Positions 41,565 to 49,736 of a DNA stretch of 64,000 nt are shown here, piece by piece (positions within the stretch are counted from its first letter, which is position 1; each line of letters opens with the position of its first letter). Below the pieces are notes generated by a model that did not search any database, was not told where the DNA came from, and saw only the letters and a program-made list of their open reading frames with translations. The stretch comes from Candidatus Microbacterium phytovorans (lineage in GTDB: Bacteria > Actinomycetota > Actinomycetes > Actinomycetales > Microbacteriaceae): positions 62,001 through 126,000 of the forward strand of contig CP119321.1 in assembly GCA_029202445.1 (NCBI GenBank). Reading direction: 5' to 3'. The position numbers were made by a program, and so were the translations under genes.

Positions 41565-42118
41565 ACGCAGCCAGCCGCTTCGGCAACCGCGCGGTGCTGA
41601 CCGTCCTCGGTGTCGTCGGTCTCGCCGTCGCCCTCGTGGCGGCGTGGCCCCTGGCCGGTGGCACGCCGTGGGCTCTCGCCGACGGCATCCGGAACGCCGC
41701 GGCATCCGCGGGACTGGCTCCCGTCGTCGCCGCCTGGATCGTCGCCGCCGTGTTGGCGATCGTCATCCTGCTGGCGCTCGTGTGGGTCGCCCGCCGCGGT
41801 CGCGGTCGTACCCGTCACGCCGTGGAGCAGCCGGGGCTCCACATCACGACCGGGGTGGTCGAAGACCTCGTGCGCGACGCGCTCCGGGCCGCGCCCGACA
41901 TCGTGGGCGTCCACGCCTCGACCCACCGGCGCCGGGGTGAGCGGGTGCTCCTGCTGCGCCTCCAGCTGCGTCCGCGAGCCGATGTCGTGCAGGCGGCTGC
42001 GGATGTCCGCGCCGCACTCGCGGACCTCGATCGGGCCATGGGCGAGGCCCTTCCCGTCGTCGCGCACCTCACGACGGGCGTGCGCACCGTGCTCGCCCAC
42101 GACCGCAGGGTCGACTGA
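41561..42118 (+). CDS. AmaP-like Asp23 membrane-anchor protein
   Basis: A 185-residue protein with two N-terminal membrane helices, a basic stretch (VARRGRGRTRHAVEQ) and a soluble C-terminal domain. This is the same overall plan as AmaP, which tethers Asp23 to the membrane in Firmicutes. Sequence similarity to AmaP itself cannot be checked here, so the name is by layout and context. Last of the chained rightward genes before a hairpin. Confidence 0.7.
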   Translation: MNAASRFGNRAVLTVLGVVGLAVALVAAWPLAGGTPWALADGIRNAAASAGLAPVVAAWIVAAVLAIVILLALVWVARRGRGRTRHAVEQPGLHITTGVVEDLVRDALRAAPDIVGVHASTHRRRGERVLLLRLQLRPRADVVQAAADVRAALADLDRAMGEALPVVAHLTTGVRTVLAHDRRVD

Positions 42119-42130
42119 CCCCCTCCGACC

Positions 42131-42150
42131 TCCCACCCCGCCGGGTGGGA
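42131..42150 (+). terminator. Hairpin between the AmaP-like gene and csbD-like gene
   Basis: TCCCACCC and GGGTGGGA form an 8-bp perfect stem with a four-base CGCC loop, twelve bases after the AmaP-like stop. It may end or reduce transcription into the CsbD gene, which then may have its own promoter or be read through. Confidence 0.55.
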
Positions 42151-42183
42151 TCAACCAGAGAACGACAACGAAAGGAGCGCCTC

Positions 42184-42381
42184 ATGGGCCTCGCAGACGA
42201 CATCAAGAACACCGCCGAGAACCTCGCCGGCAAGGCGAAGGAAGCGGTCGGCAACCTGACCGACAACGACAAGCTCGTTGCCGAGGGCAAGGCCGACCAG
42301 GTGAAGGCGCACGCCAAGGGTGCCGCCGCCGACGTCAAGGACGCGGCGAAGGACGCCAAGGACGCCCTCGACGGCAAGTGA
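42184..42381 (+). CDS. CsbD-family stress protein
   Basis: A 65-residue, Lys/Ala/Asp-rich helical protein with the CsbD signature (DDIKNTAENLAGKAKEAVGN, then LVAEGKADQVKAHAKG). CsbD-like proteins accumulate in general stress; molecular role unknown. GAAAGGAG lies about eight bases before the ATG at 42184. It closes the Asp23 stress cluster and is followed by a strong hairpin. Confidence 0.93.
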   Translation: MGLADDIKNTAENLAGKAKEAVGNLTDNDKLVAEGKADQVKAHAKGAAADVKDAAKDAKDALDGK

Positions 42382-42390
42382 TCCGTCCGG

Positions 42391-42422
42391 ACGCGGCGCA
42401 TCCCCCTGGGGGTGCGCCGCGT
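42391..42422 (+). terminator. Intrinsic-type terminator after csbD
   Basis: Fifteen-base arms (42391-42405 and 42408-42422) pair fully except for one G-T wobble, forming a tall GC-rich stem nine bases after the stop codon. There is no long T tract. It would end the rightward stress operon, before the convergent ABC exporter. Confidence 0.8.
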
Positions 42423-42471
42423 TCGCGCGTCCCCGCGTTCGTGCGTCCGGGGGCGGGCTCGAGCCCTCGGA

Positions 42472-44373
42472 TCAGGTGAGGAGCTGGTGGGCGGCCAGGT
42501 CGCGGTAGAGCGGGACGGATGCCACGAGCTCCGCGTGCGTACCCTGTCCGACGACGCTGCCGCCGTCGAGGACGACGATGAGATCGCTGTCGACGACCGT
42601 GGACAGGCGGTGAGCGATGACGACGAGCGTGCGGCCCGTGGCCACGGCATCGATCGCCTCTCGCATCCGCTGCTCGTTCAGTCCGTCCAGCGACGAGGTG
42701 GATTCGTCCAGGAGCAAGATCGGGGGAGCGGCCAGCAGTGCGCGGGCGATCGCGAGACGCTGGCGCTCGCCGCCGGAGAGCATGACGCCCGCCTCCCCGA
42801 CGGGTGCGTCGAGACCCAGCGGGTCGCGTTCGAGCACCCCGCCAAGATTGACGGCGCGCAGCACTGCCTCGCACTCGGCGTCGGTCGCCGACGGTGCGCC
42901 CAGGCGCAGGTTGTCGGCGATCGTTCCCGCGAGGGTCGGCGCATCCTGTTCGACGTATCCGAGCTGTGCGCGCAGACGGTCGCGGTCGATGCCGCGGACG
43001 TCCACGCCGTCGAGCAGGATCGCTCCGGCGGTCGGGTCGTAGAACCGCTCGATGAGCGCGAGGGTCGTGGACTTCCCCGCGCCCGAGGGGCCGACGAGTG
43101 CGACGCGCGAACCGCGCGGGACGGCGAACGACACACCCCGCAGCACCTCGCCGTCGCCTGCGGGCGCCACCTCCACCGACGCCGGGTCGACGCGGGCGTC
43201 GGAGAGCGCGGCGCGGGCGGCCGTCTCGGCCGACCGGCGCGCCGCCACGACTGCCGCCGGGTAGGCGAAGTGCACCTCGCGGAACTCGATCGCGGGGACG
43301 GCATCCACCCCCGTCGCGGTACCGACGAGGCCCGTGTCGACGGAGATGGCGCGCGCGACGCGCTCGTCGCCGTCGGTCTCCAGCGGCAGATCGAGCACTT
43401 CCTGGATGCGACCGAGTGCGCCGAGCGCCTGATTGACCGACGTGATCGCCCCGAAGAGGGTGCCCAGGGGTCCGATGAGAAGGAAGAGGAACATCACGAA
43501 CGTGACGAGCTGGGCGATCGTGATCGACCCGTCGGCCACCCGGAAGCCGCCGAACCCCAGGACGACGAGGAGCGAGGCCTGCAGCGCGATGCCGGCGACG
43601 GGCACGACGAGCGCCGACACCTTCGCGATGCGCACGCCCACGCCGTAGACCTCGGTGGCGCGGGCCGTGACCTCGTCGGCCTCGCGGCTCGTCGCGCCGG
43701 CGGCGCGGATGGTGCGGATCGATCCGACCGCCCGCTCCACGCCCGAGGCCAGCTCGCCCACCTTCTCCTGCTGCTGCCGCGTGGCGGTGCGGATGCGGCC
43801 GCTCAGCACGACGACCGCGGTGATCGCGGCACCGAGCACCGCGACGATGGCCACCAGGAGGATCGGGTCGATGAACGCCATCGCCACGATCGCGCCGAGG
43901 AAGATGAGCGCGTTGCCTACGGCATCCGCGAGTCCTTGCGTCAGGACCGCGTACAGGAGGGTCGTGTCGGTGCCCACCCGGGAGACGAGGTCGCCCGTGC
44001 GGCGGGCATCGAACTCTGCGATCGGGAGCCGCAGGATGCGGGCGATCAACTGGCGGCGGCTCGAGTAGACGACGGCGGTGCCGGTGCGCTGCAGCAGGTA
44101 GTGCTGGTAGCCCGCGACGAGGGAGGCGACCACGACGAGTCCCACGATGACCCAGACCAGGATGCCGAGGGCCTCCCCGGATTGCACCCGCTCGATCACC
44201 TGTCCCACCAGGAGGGGCTGGGCGAGGGTCACCACCGCGCCCACGATGCTGAGCAGGCCGACGAAGACGAGCACGCGGGTGTGCTCGAGCAGGAAGGGGA
44301 GGAGTTGGCGGAGGCTAGCCCGGGGGCCGTCGTCCTTCGACGGGCGGCGGAGGCCGCGCGCGGGTGTTGACAT
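42472..44373 (-). CDS. ABC exporter, fused membrane and ATPase domains
   Basis: A 633-residue half-transporter. Six membrane helices (about 25-320) are followed by an ATPase with Walker A GPSGAGKST, signature MLSGGERQRLAIARAL and Walker B PPILLLDESTSSLD, with the H-loop in VIAHRLSTV. An unusual Ala/Arg-rich insert of about 40 residues lies at the start of the ATPase domain. It would work as a homodimer exporting a lipid, peptide or drug; the cargo is unknown. The start was taken at the ATG at 44373. It converges on the stress cluster. Confidence 0.92.
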   Translation of the reverse strand: MSTPARGLRRPSKDDGPRASLRQLLPFLLEHTRVLVFVGLLSIVGAVVTLAQPLLVGQVIERVQSGEALGILVWVIVGLVVVASLVAGYQHYLLQRTGTAVVYSSRRQLIARILRLPIAEFDARRTGDLVSRVGTDTTLLYAVLTQGLADAVGNALIFLGAIVAMAFIDPILLVAIVAVLGAAITAVVVLSGRIRTATRQQQEKVGELASGVERAVGSIRTIRAAGATSREADEVTARATEVYGVGVRIAKVSALVVPVAGIALQASLLVVLGFGGFRVADGSITIAQLVTFVMFLFLLIGPLGTLFGAITSVNQALGALGRIQEVLDLPLETDGDERVARAISVDTGLVGTATGVDAVPAIEFREVHFAYPAAVVAARRSAETAARAALSDARVDPASVEVAPAGDGEVLRGVSFAVPRGSRVALVGPSGAGKSTTLALIERFYDPTAGAILLDGVDVRGIDRDRLRAQLGYVEQDAPTLAGTIADNLRLGAPSATDAECEAVLRAVNLGGVLERDPLGLDAPVGEAGVMLSGGERQRLAIARALLAAPPILLLDESTSSLDGLNEQRMREAIDAVATGRTLVVIAHRLSTVVDSDLIVVLDGGSVVGQGTHAELVASVPLYRDLAAHQLLT

Positions 44374-44507
44374 GGAGGTGCGTCCTCGGAGGGAGTTTCG
44401 GGTGTGCCGGGGCGACGCTGCCCTGCTCCCATCTTCCTCCTTGTTCCTGTGGGTGGGCACCGGGCCCCTGCGCGGAGGGTGTCGGAGCTGCGGGATAGTG
44501 TGGTCCG

Positions 44508-45449
44508 GTGCCAGAAGCAGTCATCTCCGCGCAGAACCTCGTGAAGTCCTACAAGGTGAAGGGCAAGCCCGATTTCGTCGCCGTCGACGGTCTCAGCTTC
44601 GAGGTCGCCCCGGGCGAATCGTTCGGACTCCTCGGCCCCAACGGTGCGGGCAAGTCGACGACGATGAAGATGATCGGCGCCGTGTCGACCCGCACGGCGG
44701 GCGAACTCGAGATCCTCGGACTCGACCCCGACCGGTATGGTCCTGAGATCCGGTCGCGTCTGGGGGTCGTCCCGCAGCAGGACAACCTCGACGGCGAACT
44801 CAACGCGCGCGAGAACCTCTACATCTACGGACGCTACTTCGGGCTTCCGGGCAAGGTCTGCCACGAGAAGGCCGACGAGCTGCTCGCCTTCGCGCAGCTC
44901 GAGGACAAGGCCAAGAACAAGGTCGACCAGCTCTCGGGTGGCATGAAGCGTCGACTGACGATCGCCCGGGGGCTCATCAACGACCCGCGCATCCTCCTGC
45001 TGGACGAGCCGACGACCGGACTCGACCCCCAGGCCCGCCACGTGCTGTGGGATCGCCTCTTCCGCTTGAAGGAACGGGGCACGACCCTCGTGCTCACGAC
45101 GCACTACATGGACGAGGCCGAGCAGCTGTGCGACCGGCTGATCGTCGTGGACAAGGGGCGCATCATGGCCGAGGGCACACCGGCATCCCTCATCCGCGAG
45201 CACTCCAGCAGGGAGGTGCTCGAGGTGCGCTTCGGCTCCGACCGCAACGAGCAGGTCGCGACGCAGCTGCAGGGCATCGGCGACCGCGTCGAAGTGCTGC
45301 CCGACCGCATCCTCATCTACGCGCACGACGGTGAGGCCGCCCTGGAGCGCGTCACGACCGCCGGGCTCCACCCGATCACGAGTCTCGTGCGTCGCTCGAG
45401 CCTGGAAGACGTCTTCCTGCGCCTCACGGGACGGTCGCTGATCGAATGA
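44508..45449 (+). CDS. ABC-2 exporter ATP-binding protein, NodI-like
   Basis: A 313-residue ATPase: Walker A GPNGAGKST, signature LSGGMKRRLTIARGL, Walker B RILLLDEPTTGLDPQ, and the H-loop in LTTHYMDEAEQ. The C-terminal extension of about 85 residues is typical of drug/polysaccharide exporters. GTG start; the stop overlaps the first permease gene (ATGA). It forms a three-gene exporter with two ABC-2 permeases. Confidence 0.93.
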   Translation: MPEAVISAQNLVKSYKVKGKPDFVAVDGLSFEVAPGESFGLLGPNGAGKSTTMKMIGAVSTRTAGELEILGLDPDRYGPEIRSRLGVVPQQDNLDGELNARENLYIYGRYFGLPGKVCHEKADELLAFAQLEDKAKNKVDQLSGGMKRRLTIARGLINDPRILLLDEPTTGLDPQARHVLWDRLFRLKERGTTLVLTTHYMDEAEQLCDRLIVVDKGRIMAEGTPASLIREHSSREVLEVRFGSDRNEQVATQLQGIGDRVEVLPDRILIYAHDGEAALERVTTAGLHPITSLVRRSSLEDVFLRLTGRSLIE

Positions 45450-46297
45450 GCACCACCACCCATCCCACGCTCGACGAGCTCCGCGCGGAGGCGCTCGAGT
45501 GGGGCCGCAAGCCGCGCCGCTACGGCAGCTGGTACGTCACCGAGCACATGGTCCGCGCCATGCGCGCGTACGGCTGGACGATCATCGTCGGCGCGCTGGG
45601 GCAGCCCATCATGTACCTGCTGGGTCTCGCCGTCGGACTGGCCGCCCTCATCCAGGTGCCGGTGCGCAGCCACGGCGACGAGGTCGGCTACCTCGTGTTC
45701 GTCGCGCCGGCGCTGCTGATCACGGCGGCGATCGCCGTGGCATCCGAGGAGATGACGTATCCCGTCATGGCCGGCTTCAAGTGGCGACGCTACTTCTACG
45801 GCTTCAACGCGTCGTCGCTGTCGAGCCCTCAGATCGCGAACGGCGTCATCGCGGGGGCGACGGCCCGCATGTTCGTCGCGGTCGCCGCGTACTACCTCTT
45901 CATCTGGATCTTCGGCGCCGTGCCCCACCCCGAGACCGGGTGGCTGTCGATCGTCGCCGGTGTCGCCGCAGGTCTCGCCTTCGGCGTGCCGCTCATGGCC
46001 TATGCGGGCTCGATCGAAGACGACAAGGGGCAGTTCGCCCTCGTGCAGCGGTTCCTCTTCATGCCGATGTTCCTGTTCTCGGGCACGTTCTATCCGCTCG
46101 AGACGCTGCCGGTCTGGCTGCAGTGGATCGGCTGGGTGTCGCCCGTGTGGCACGGTGCCGAACTCGGCCGCGTCGCCACCTACGGCGCCGACATCTCCGC
46201 CGCGATGATCGTCGTCCACATCGTCTACCTCGTCGTCCTCACCGTCGCCGGCTATCTGTGGGGCCGTCGCGTCTTCATCGAGAGGCTCGCCAAATGA
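45446..46297 (+). CDS. ABC-2 exporter permease, first subunit (NodJ-like)
   Basis: A 283-residue membrane protein with a cytoplasmic N-terminus and about six helices. The motif FSGTFYPLETLPVWLQWIGWVSPVWHG near the end is the NodJ/ABC-2 signature. It overlaps both neighbours by four bases. With the next gene it forms a heterodimeric channel. Confidence 0.92.
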   Translation: MSTTTHPTLDELRAEALEWGRKPRRYGSWYVTEHMVRAMRAYGWTIIVGALGQPIMYLLGLAVGLAALIQVPVRSHGDEVGYLVFVAPALLITAAIAVASEEMTYPVMAGFKWRRYFYGFNASSLSSPQIANGVIAGATARMFVAVAAYYLFIWIFGAVPHPETGWLSIVAGVAAGLAFGVPLMAYAGSIEDDKGQFALVQRFLFMPMFLFSGTFYPLETLPVWLQWIGWVSPVWHGAELGRVATYGADISAAMIVVHIVYLVVLTVAGYLWGRRVFIERLAK

Positions 46298-47112
46298 CCG
46301 CCGTCGCCTCACCCGACGTCCGCCGCGGCGGCGTGAGGGCCCTGTGGGCCGGCAATCCCGGCGCCGTCGTGCAGCGCGGCCTCATCGCGGCGCGGTCGTC
46401 GAGCTGGGTCGTCGTGCTGTCGGGGTTCTTCGAGCCCGTGTTCTACCTCGCGTCGATGGGGATCGGACTCGGCCAACTCGTCGGCGACGTCGAGACCTCG
46501 CAGGGGCTGCAGGTCAGCTACGCGGCGTTCATCGCTCCCGCGCTGCTGGCCGTCTCGGCCATGAACGGCGCGATCTACGACTCCACGTGGAACGTCTTCT
46601 TCAAGCTCAACTACGGCAAGCTCTACGAGGGGATGCTGTCGACCTCGCTCGGGCCGCTCGATGTGGCGCTCGGCGAGATCCTCTACGCGTTGCTGCGCGG
46701 GCTCCTGTACGCCTCGGGGTTCCTCATCATCATGCAGATCCTGGGGTTGAACCTGGCGCCGACCGCGATCCTGGCGATCCCCGCGGTGCTCCTCATCGCC
46801 TTCGGGTTCGCGAGCGTCGGCATGGCGATCACGAGCTACATGAAGACCTTCCAGCACATGGACTGGATCAACTTCGTGCTGCTGCCGATGTTCCTCTTCT
46901 CGGCCACGTTCTATCCGATCTCGGTGTACCCGGAATGGGTCCAGCAGATCGTCATGGCGTTGCCGCTGTGGCACGGCGTCGAGCTCATCCGAGGACTCAC
47001 GACCGGCATCCTCAGTGCGGGGATGCTGTGGCACGTCCTCTACTACGCGGTGATGATCGCGGTGGGCCTCGTCTTCACGACGAAGCGACTGCGGGCGCTG
47101 TTCCTCGACTGA
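46294..47112 (+). CDS. ABC-2 exporter permease, second subunit (NodJ-like)
   Basis: A 272-residue membrane protein, paralogous to the preceding one, with six helices and FSATFYPISVYPEWVQQIVMALPLWHGVEL at the same position. The ATG at 46294 overlaps the stop of the first permease. Paired non-identical permeases with one ATPase suggest a heterodimeric exporter; substrate unknown. Confidence 0.92.
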   Translation: MTAVASPDVRRGGVRALWAGNPGAVVQRGLIAARSSSWVVVLSGFFEPVFYLASMGIGLGQLVGDVETSQGLQVSYAAFIAPALLAVSAMNGAIYDSTWNVFFKLNYGKLYEGMLSTSLGPLDVALGEILYALLRGLLYASGFLIIMQILGLNLAPTAILAIPAVLLIAFGFASVGMAITSYMKTFQHMDWINFVLLPMFLFSATFYPISVYPEWVQQIVMALPLWHGVELIRGLTTGILSAGMLWHVLYYAVMIAVGLVFTTKRLRALFLD

Positions 47113-47157
47113 CGTCCCGCGCGTGAGCCGGGGCGGAGGAGACGTGTTTCTCCGTTA

Positions 47158-47200
47158 TTGAACATGTTCAGAAACTGGGATAGGTTCTGAACATGTCCAG
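47158..47200 (+). promoter_or_regulatory. Promoter and paired operators of the tetR operon
   Basis: TTGAAC (47158-47163), a 17-base spacer and TAGGTT (47181-47186) form a promoter whose start point falls at about 47193, the A of the tetR ATG, so the mRNA would be leaderless. Two similar palindromes, TGAACATGTTCA (47159-47170) and CTGAACATGTCCAG (47187-47200), cover the -35 and the start codon, as expected for autorepression. Confidence 0.75.
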
Positions 47201-47870
47201 TTCCCCTGTCAGCACCATCCCGAAGAGCGAGCGCACCCGTGCCGTCATCCGCGACGTCGCCCTGCGTTCGTTCCGAGAGCGCGGATACGACCACACGACG
47301 ATCCGGCTCATCGCGGAGGAGGCCGGTGTCTCGGTGGGCACCACGAACTACCACTTCGCGTCGAAGAACGACCTCGTGCAGGAGCTGTACCTCGATGTGC
47401 AGCAGGCCCACCTCGACGCGGCCCTGCCGCAGCTCGAAGCGACCACCGACCTGGTCGAACGGCTCGGGATCGTCTACCGCACCGGCCTCGCGCAACTGGA
47501 GCCGTACCACCGGTTCGCCCCGGAGTTTCTCTCCGCCGCGGTGTCGCCGCGCTCCTCGATCAACCCGCTGTCGGGCGAATCGACCGAATCCCGCGACATC
47601 GTCGTCGCACTCTTCCGCGACGCCGTGTCCGGTGCCGCCGACCGGCTTCCGCCGGAATTCGACCACGGCTTGCCGTCGGCGCTCCTGCTCGGCCACCTGC
47701 TGCTCGCGCTCTTCTGGGTGTACGACACCTCCCCGGATCGCGAACGCACCCGCCGCCTGCTCGACCGCGGTCTGCGGCTGCTGAAGCTCTCGCTGCCCCT
47801 CGTGCGACTGCGCGTGCTTCGCAAGCCGCTGCGCGAGCTGCTCGACCTGATCGCCGAGGTGCAGGCATGA
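47193..47870 (+). CDS. TetR-family regulator, leaderless
   Basis: A 225-residue regulator with an N-terminal helix-turn-helix (about 18-62: HTTIRLIAEEAGVSVGTTNYHFASKNDLVQELY) and a helical effector domain ending in a long Leu/Arg-rich helix. No ribosome site precedes the ATG, matching the predicted leaderless start. The ATG lies inside one of two palindromes, so it probably represses itself and the three genes that follow. The inducer is unknown. Confidence 0.93.
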   Translation: MSSSPVSTIPKSERTRAVIRDVALRSFRERGYDHTTIRLIAEEAGVSVGTTNYHFASKNDLVQELYLDVQQAHLDAALPQLEATTDLVERLGIVYRTGLAQLEPYHRFAPEFLSAAVSPRSSINPLSGESTESRDIVVALFRDAVSGAADRLPPEFDHGLPSALLLGHLLLALFWVYDTSPDRERTRRLLDRGLRLLKLSLPLVRLRVLRKPLRELLDLIAEVQA

Positions 47871-48319
47871 CCGCCGGCCCCGCAGACCGCCGCCACCCGG
47901 TGACCCCACTCGACGCGACGCCGGCGGCCCCCGCGGTTCCCGCCTCGCCGGAGATCGCCTCCCCCCGCGTCGGCTTGTGGAGCGAGAGATGGTTCCGGGT
48001 GCTCACGATCCTCAACACGTCGCTCGTGGTCGTGTCGGCCGTCGTCGCGCTGCCGGGGATGTTCGGGGGGCAGGGAGGCGCAGCGTACGGGCTCGTCCTG
48101 CTGTTCCCCGTCGTCTCCGTGACGGTCGGGTTCCCTGCGGTCTCGCTGCTGATCATCGCGGCGGCCGCAGCGCTGTCATCGCTGTGCATGTTCCACGTCG
48201 AGCAGCGAGGTGTCAGGTTTCTCCGCGCGATGACGGTGTGGGGCACGATCATGCTCACCGTGCCGTCGATTCTGATCGCGGTGCTGTGGGGTCCCGGACT
48301 GCTCGGTTCGCTGTGGTGA
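47867..48319 (+). CDS. Membrane protein of the tetR operon
   Basis: A 150-residue protein: a Pro/Ala-rich N-terminus of about 40 residues, then about four membrane helices. It overlaps the tetR stop (ATGA) and the next gene (GTGA). Family not recognised; co-translation with TetR suggests it is part of the response that TetR controls. Confidence 0.8.
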   Translation: MTAGPADRRHPVTPLDATPAAPAVPASPEIASPRVGLWSERWFRVLTILNTSLVVVSAVVALPGMFGGQGGAAYGLVLLFPVVSVTVGFPAVSLLIIAAAAALSSLCMFHVEQRGVRFLRAMTVWGTIMLTVPSILIAVLWGPGLLGSLW

Positions 48320-48948
48320 CGCGCACCGCGGAACGCGGCCGTGCCCGCGCTCACCGCCCCGTCTATGTCCGGATCCGCATCCGCGCGTCGCTGGATCGTG
48401 TGTGGCACCTGACGCAGGAACCCGGACAGCACGCGCGGTGGGATGCCCGATTCAGTCGGATCACGCCGGTCGGTGCGCTGGAGGGTGACGGCATCCGGTT
48501 CCGCTACGCACGCCGGGTCGGACCGTTCGTGATCTCCGGGAACGGCACGACGGTCGGAGAACGGGAGTCGGGCGGCGGCACGCGAACTTCGGTGCTCCGC
48601 TTCGATGCCGACGACCGGCGCTCGCCGCTGGGCGACGGCCGCGGCTACTGGCGCTACGAGGTGGACGGCGACGAGGTGGTCTTCACCACGGGGTACGACT
48701 ACGCGCCGAACTGGGGGCGTGTCGCCGACATGCTCGTGCGGCCGCTGATCGGGTGGCTGACGGCGTGGAGCTTCGACCGGCTCCGCATCTGGGCCGAGAC
48801 GGGCACCCCGCCCGAGCGGTGGCCGCTGCGCTCCGTGCTGGCGTGCTGGCGTCGCGACAGACCGCGCGCGGGACGATGTGACCGCCGAGCCCCGCGCCGC
48901 CCGATGGCCGACGCGCCCGCCGCGCTGCGACAGTTGGCGCGCCCGTGA
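48316..48948 (+). CDS. SRPBCC (START-like) ligand-binding domain protein
   Basis: A 210-residue soluble protein. VYVRIRIRASLDRVWHLTQEPGQHARWDARFSRI is the usual start of the Bet v 1/polyketide-cyclase fold, followed by a beta-rich core and a long C-terminal helix, then a basic tail. Such folds bind hydrophobic ligands. GTG start overlapping the previous gene; overlaps the DUF4166 gene as well. Confidence 0.85.
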   Translation: MTRTAERGRARAHRPVYVRIRIRASLDRVWHLTQEPGQHARWDARFSRITPVGALEGDGIRFRYARRVGPFVISGNGTTVGERESGGGTRTSVLRFDADDRRSPLGDGRGYWRYEVDGDEVVFTTGYDYAPNWGRVADMLVRPLIGWLTAWSFDRLRIWAETGTPPERWPLRSVLACWRRDRPRAGRCDRRAPRRPMADAPAALRQLARP

Positions 48949-49694
48949 CTGCCGCGACACGCGAGCCCCCGCCCACCGGCTCGCGCCACGCCGCGGCATC
49001 CGCTCCTCTTCCGGCTCTCGGGACGACCTCGATGTTCGAGCGCGCGATGGGCGAGGACTTCGCTCGGCTGCACCCCATGCTCCAGCGCCGGTTCGGGGTG
49101 GGCCTCGCCGCCGGCTATGCGTGCGTCGGGCGCGGCACGATGCACCGCATCCGACGCGGCCCCTGGTGGACGGTGCCGTTCCTCCAGCTCGGCCGCTTCC
49201 GCAGCATCCTCGTGCCCGAAGTCGCCGACGACGTCCCGTTCAGGATCGACAACTACCCCTACCTCGACCCGTTCGGGCGCGAGACGGTGACCTTCGTCCG
49301 CGAGTTCCGGATGCCGCGCGCCCCGCGCCGCTTCGACGCCACCATGATCCTCAGCGCGAGCGGGACGATCGTCGACTACCTCGGCAGTCATCAGCACCTC
49401 GCGGTCGACCTCGAGCTGACGGCCGAGCCCGACGGCAGTCTCCTCCTGCGGTCGGGCGCGCAGCGGTTCCGCGAAAGGCCCCTCGCGTTCCGGTTCCCCC
49501 TGCTCTTCAGCGGTCGCGCCGAACTGCGCGAGAGCTACGACGACGAGGCGGAGGTCTTCCGCATCCGGCTCGAGGTGCGCAACCGGCTCTTCGGGTTCCT
49601 GTTCGGATACGAGGGTGAGTTCCGCTGCACGTTCCCCGCCGCGGCGCCCGTGCCCGCGCGCATCCTTCCGGTGCGACACGAGCGACGGGAATGA
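48945..49694 (+). CDS. DUF4166 domain protein
   Basis: A 249-residue protein with the DUF4166 pattern: FERAMGEDFARLHPMLQRRFGVG, then GTMHRIRRGPWWTVPFL and YGEFRCTF-like C-terminal beta strands (YEGEFRCTFPA). DUF4166 is often fused to oxidoreductases; here it stands alone. GTG start at 48945. It ends the tetR-membrane-SRPBCC-DUF4166 operon, suggesting a lipid or isoprenoid-related function. This is inference. Confidence 0.85.
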   Translation: MTAATREPPPTGSRHAAASAPLPALGTTSMFERAMGEDFARLHPMLQRRFGVGLAAGYACVGRGTMHRIRRGPWWTVPFLQLGRFRSILVPEVADDVPFRIDNYPYLDPFGRETVTFVREFRMPRAPRRFDATMILSASGTIVDYLGSHQHLAVDLELTAEPDGSLLLRSGAQRFRERPLAFRFPLLFSGRAELRESYDDEAEVFRIRLEVRNRLFGFLFGYEGEFRCTFPAAAPVPARILPVRHERRE

Positions 49695-49736
49695 CGGATG
49701 CCGCGGGGCCTCGCGTCCCGCCCCGACGTCATGACG

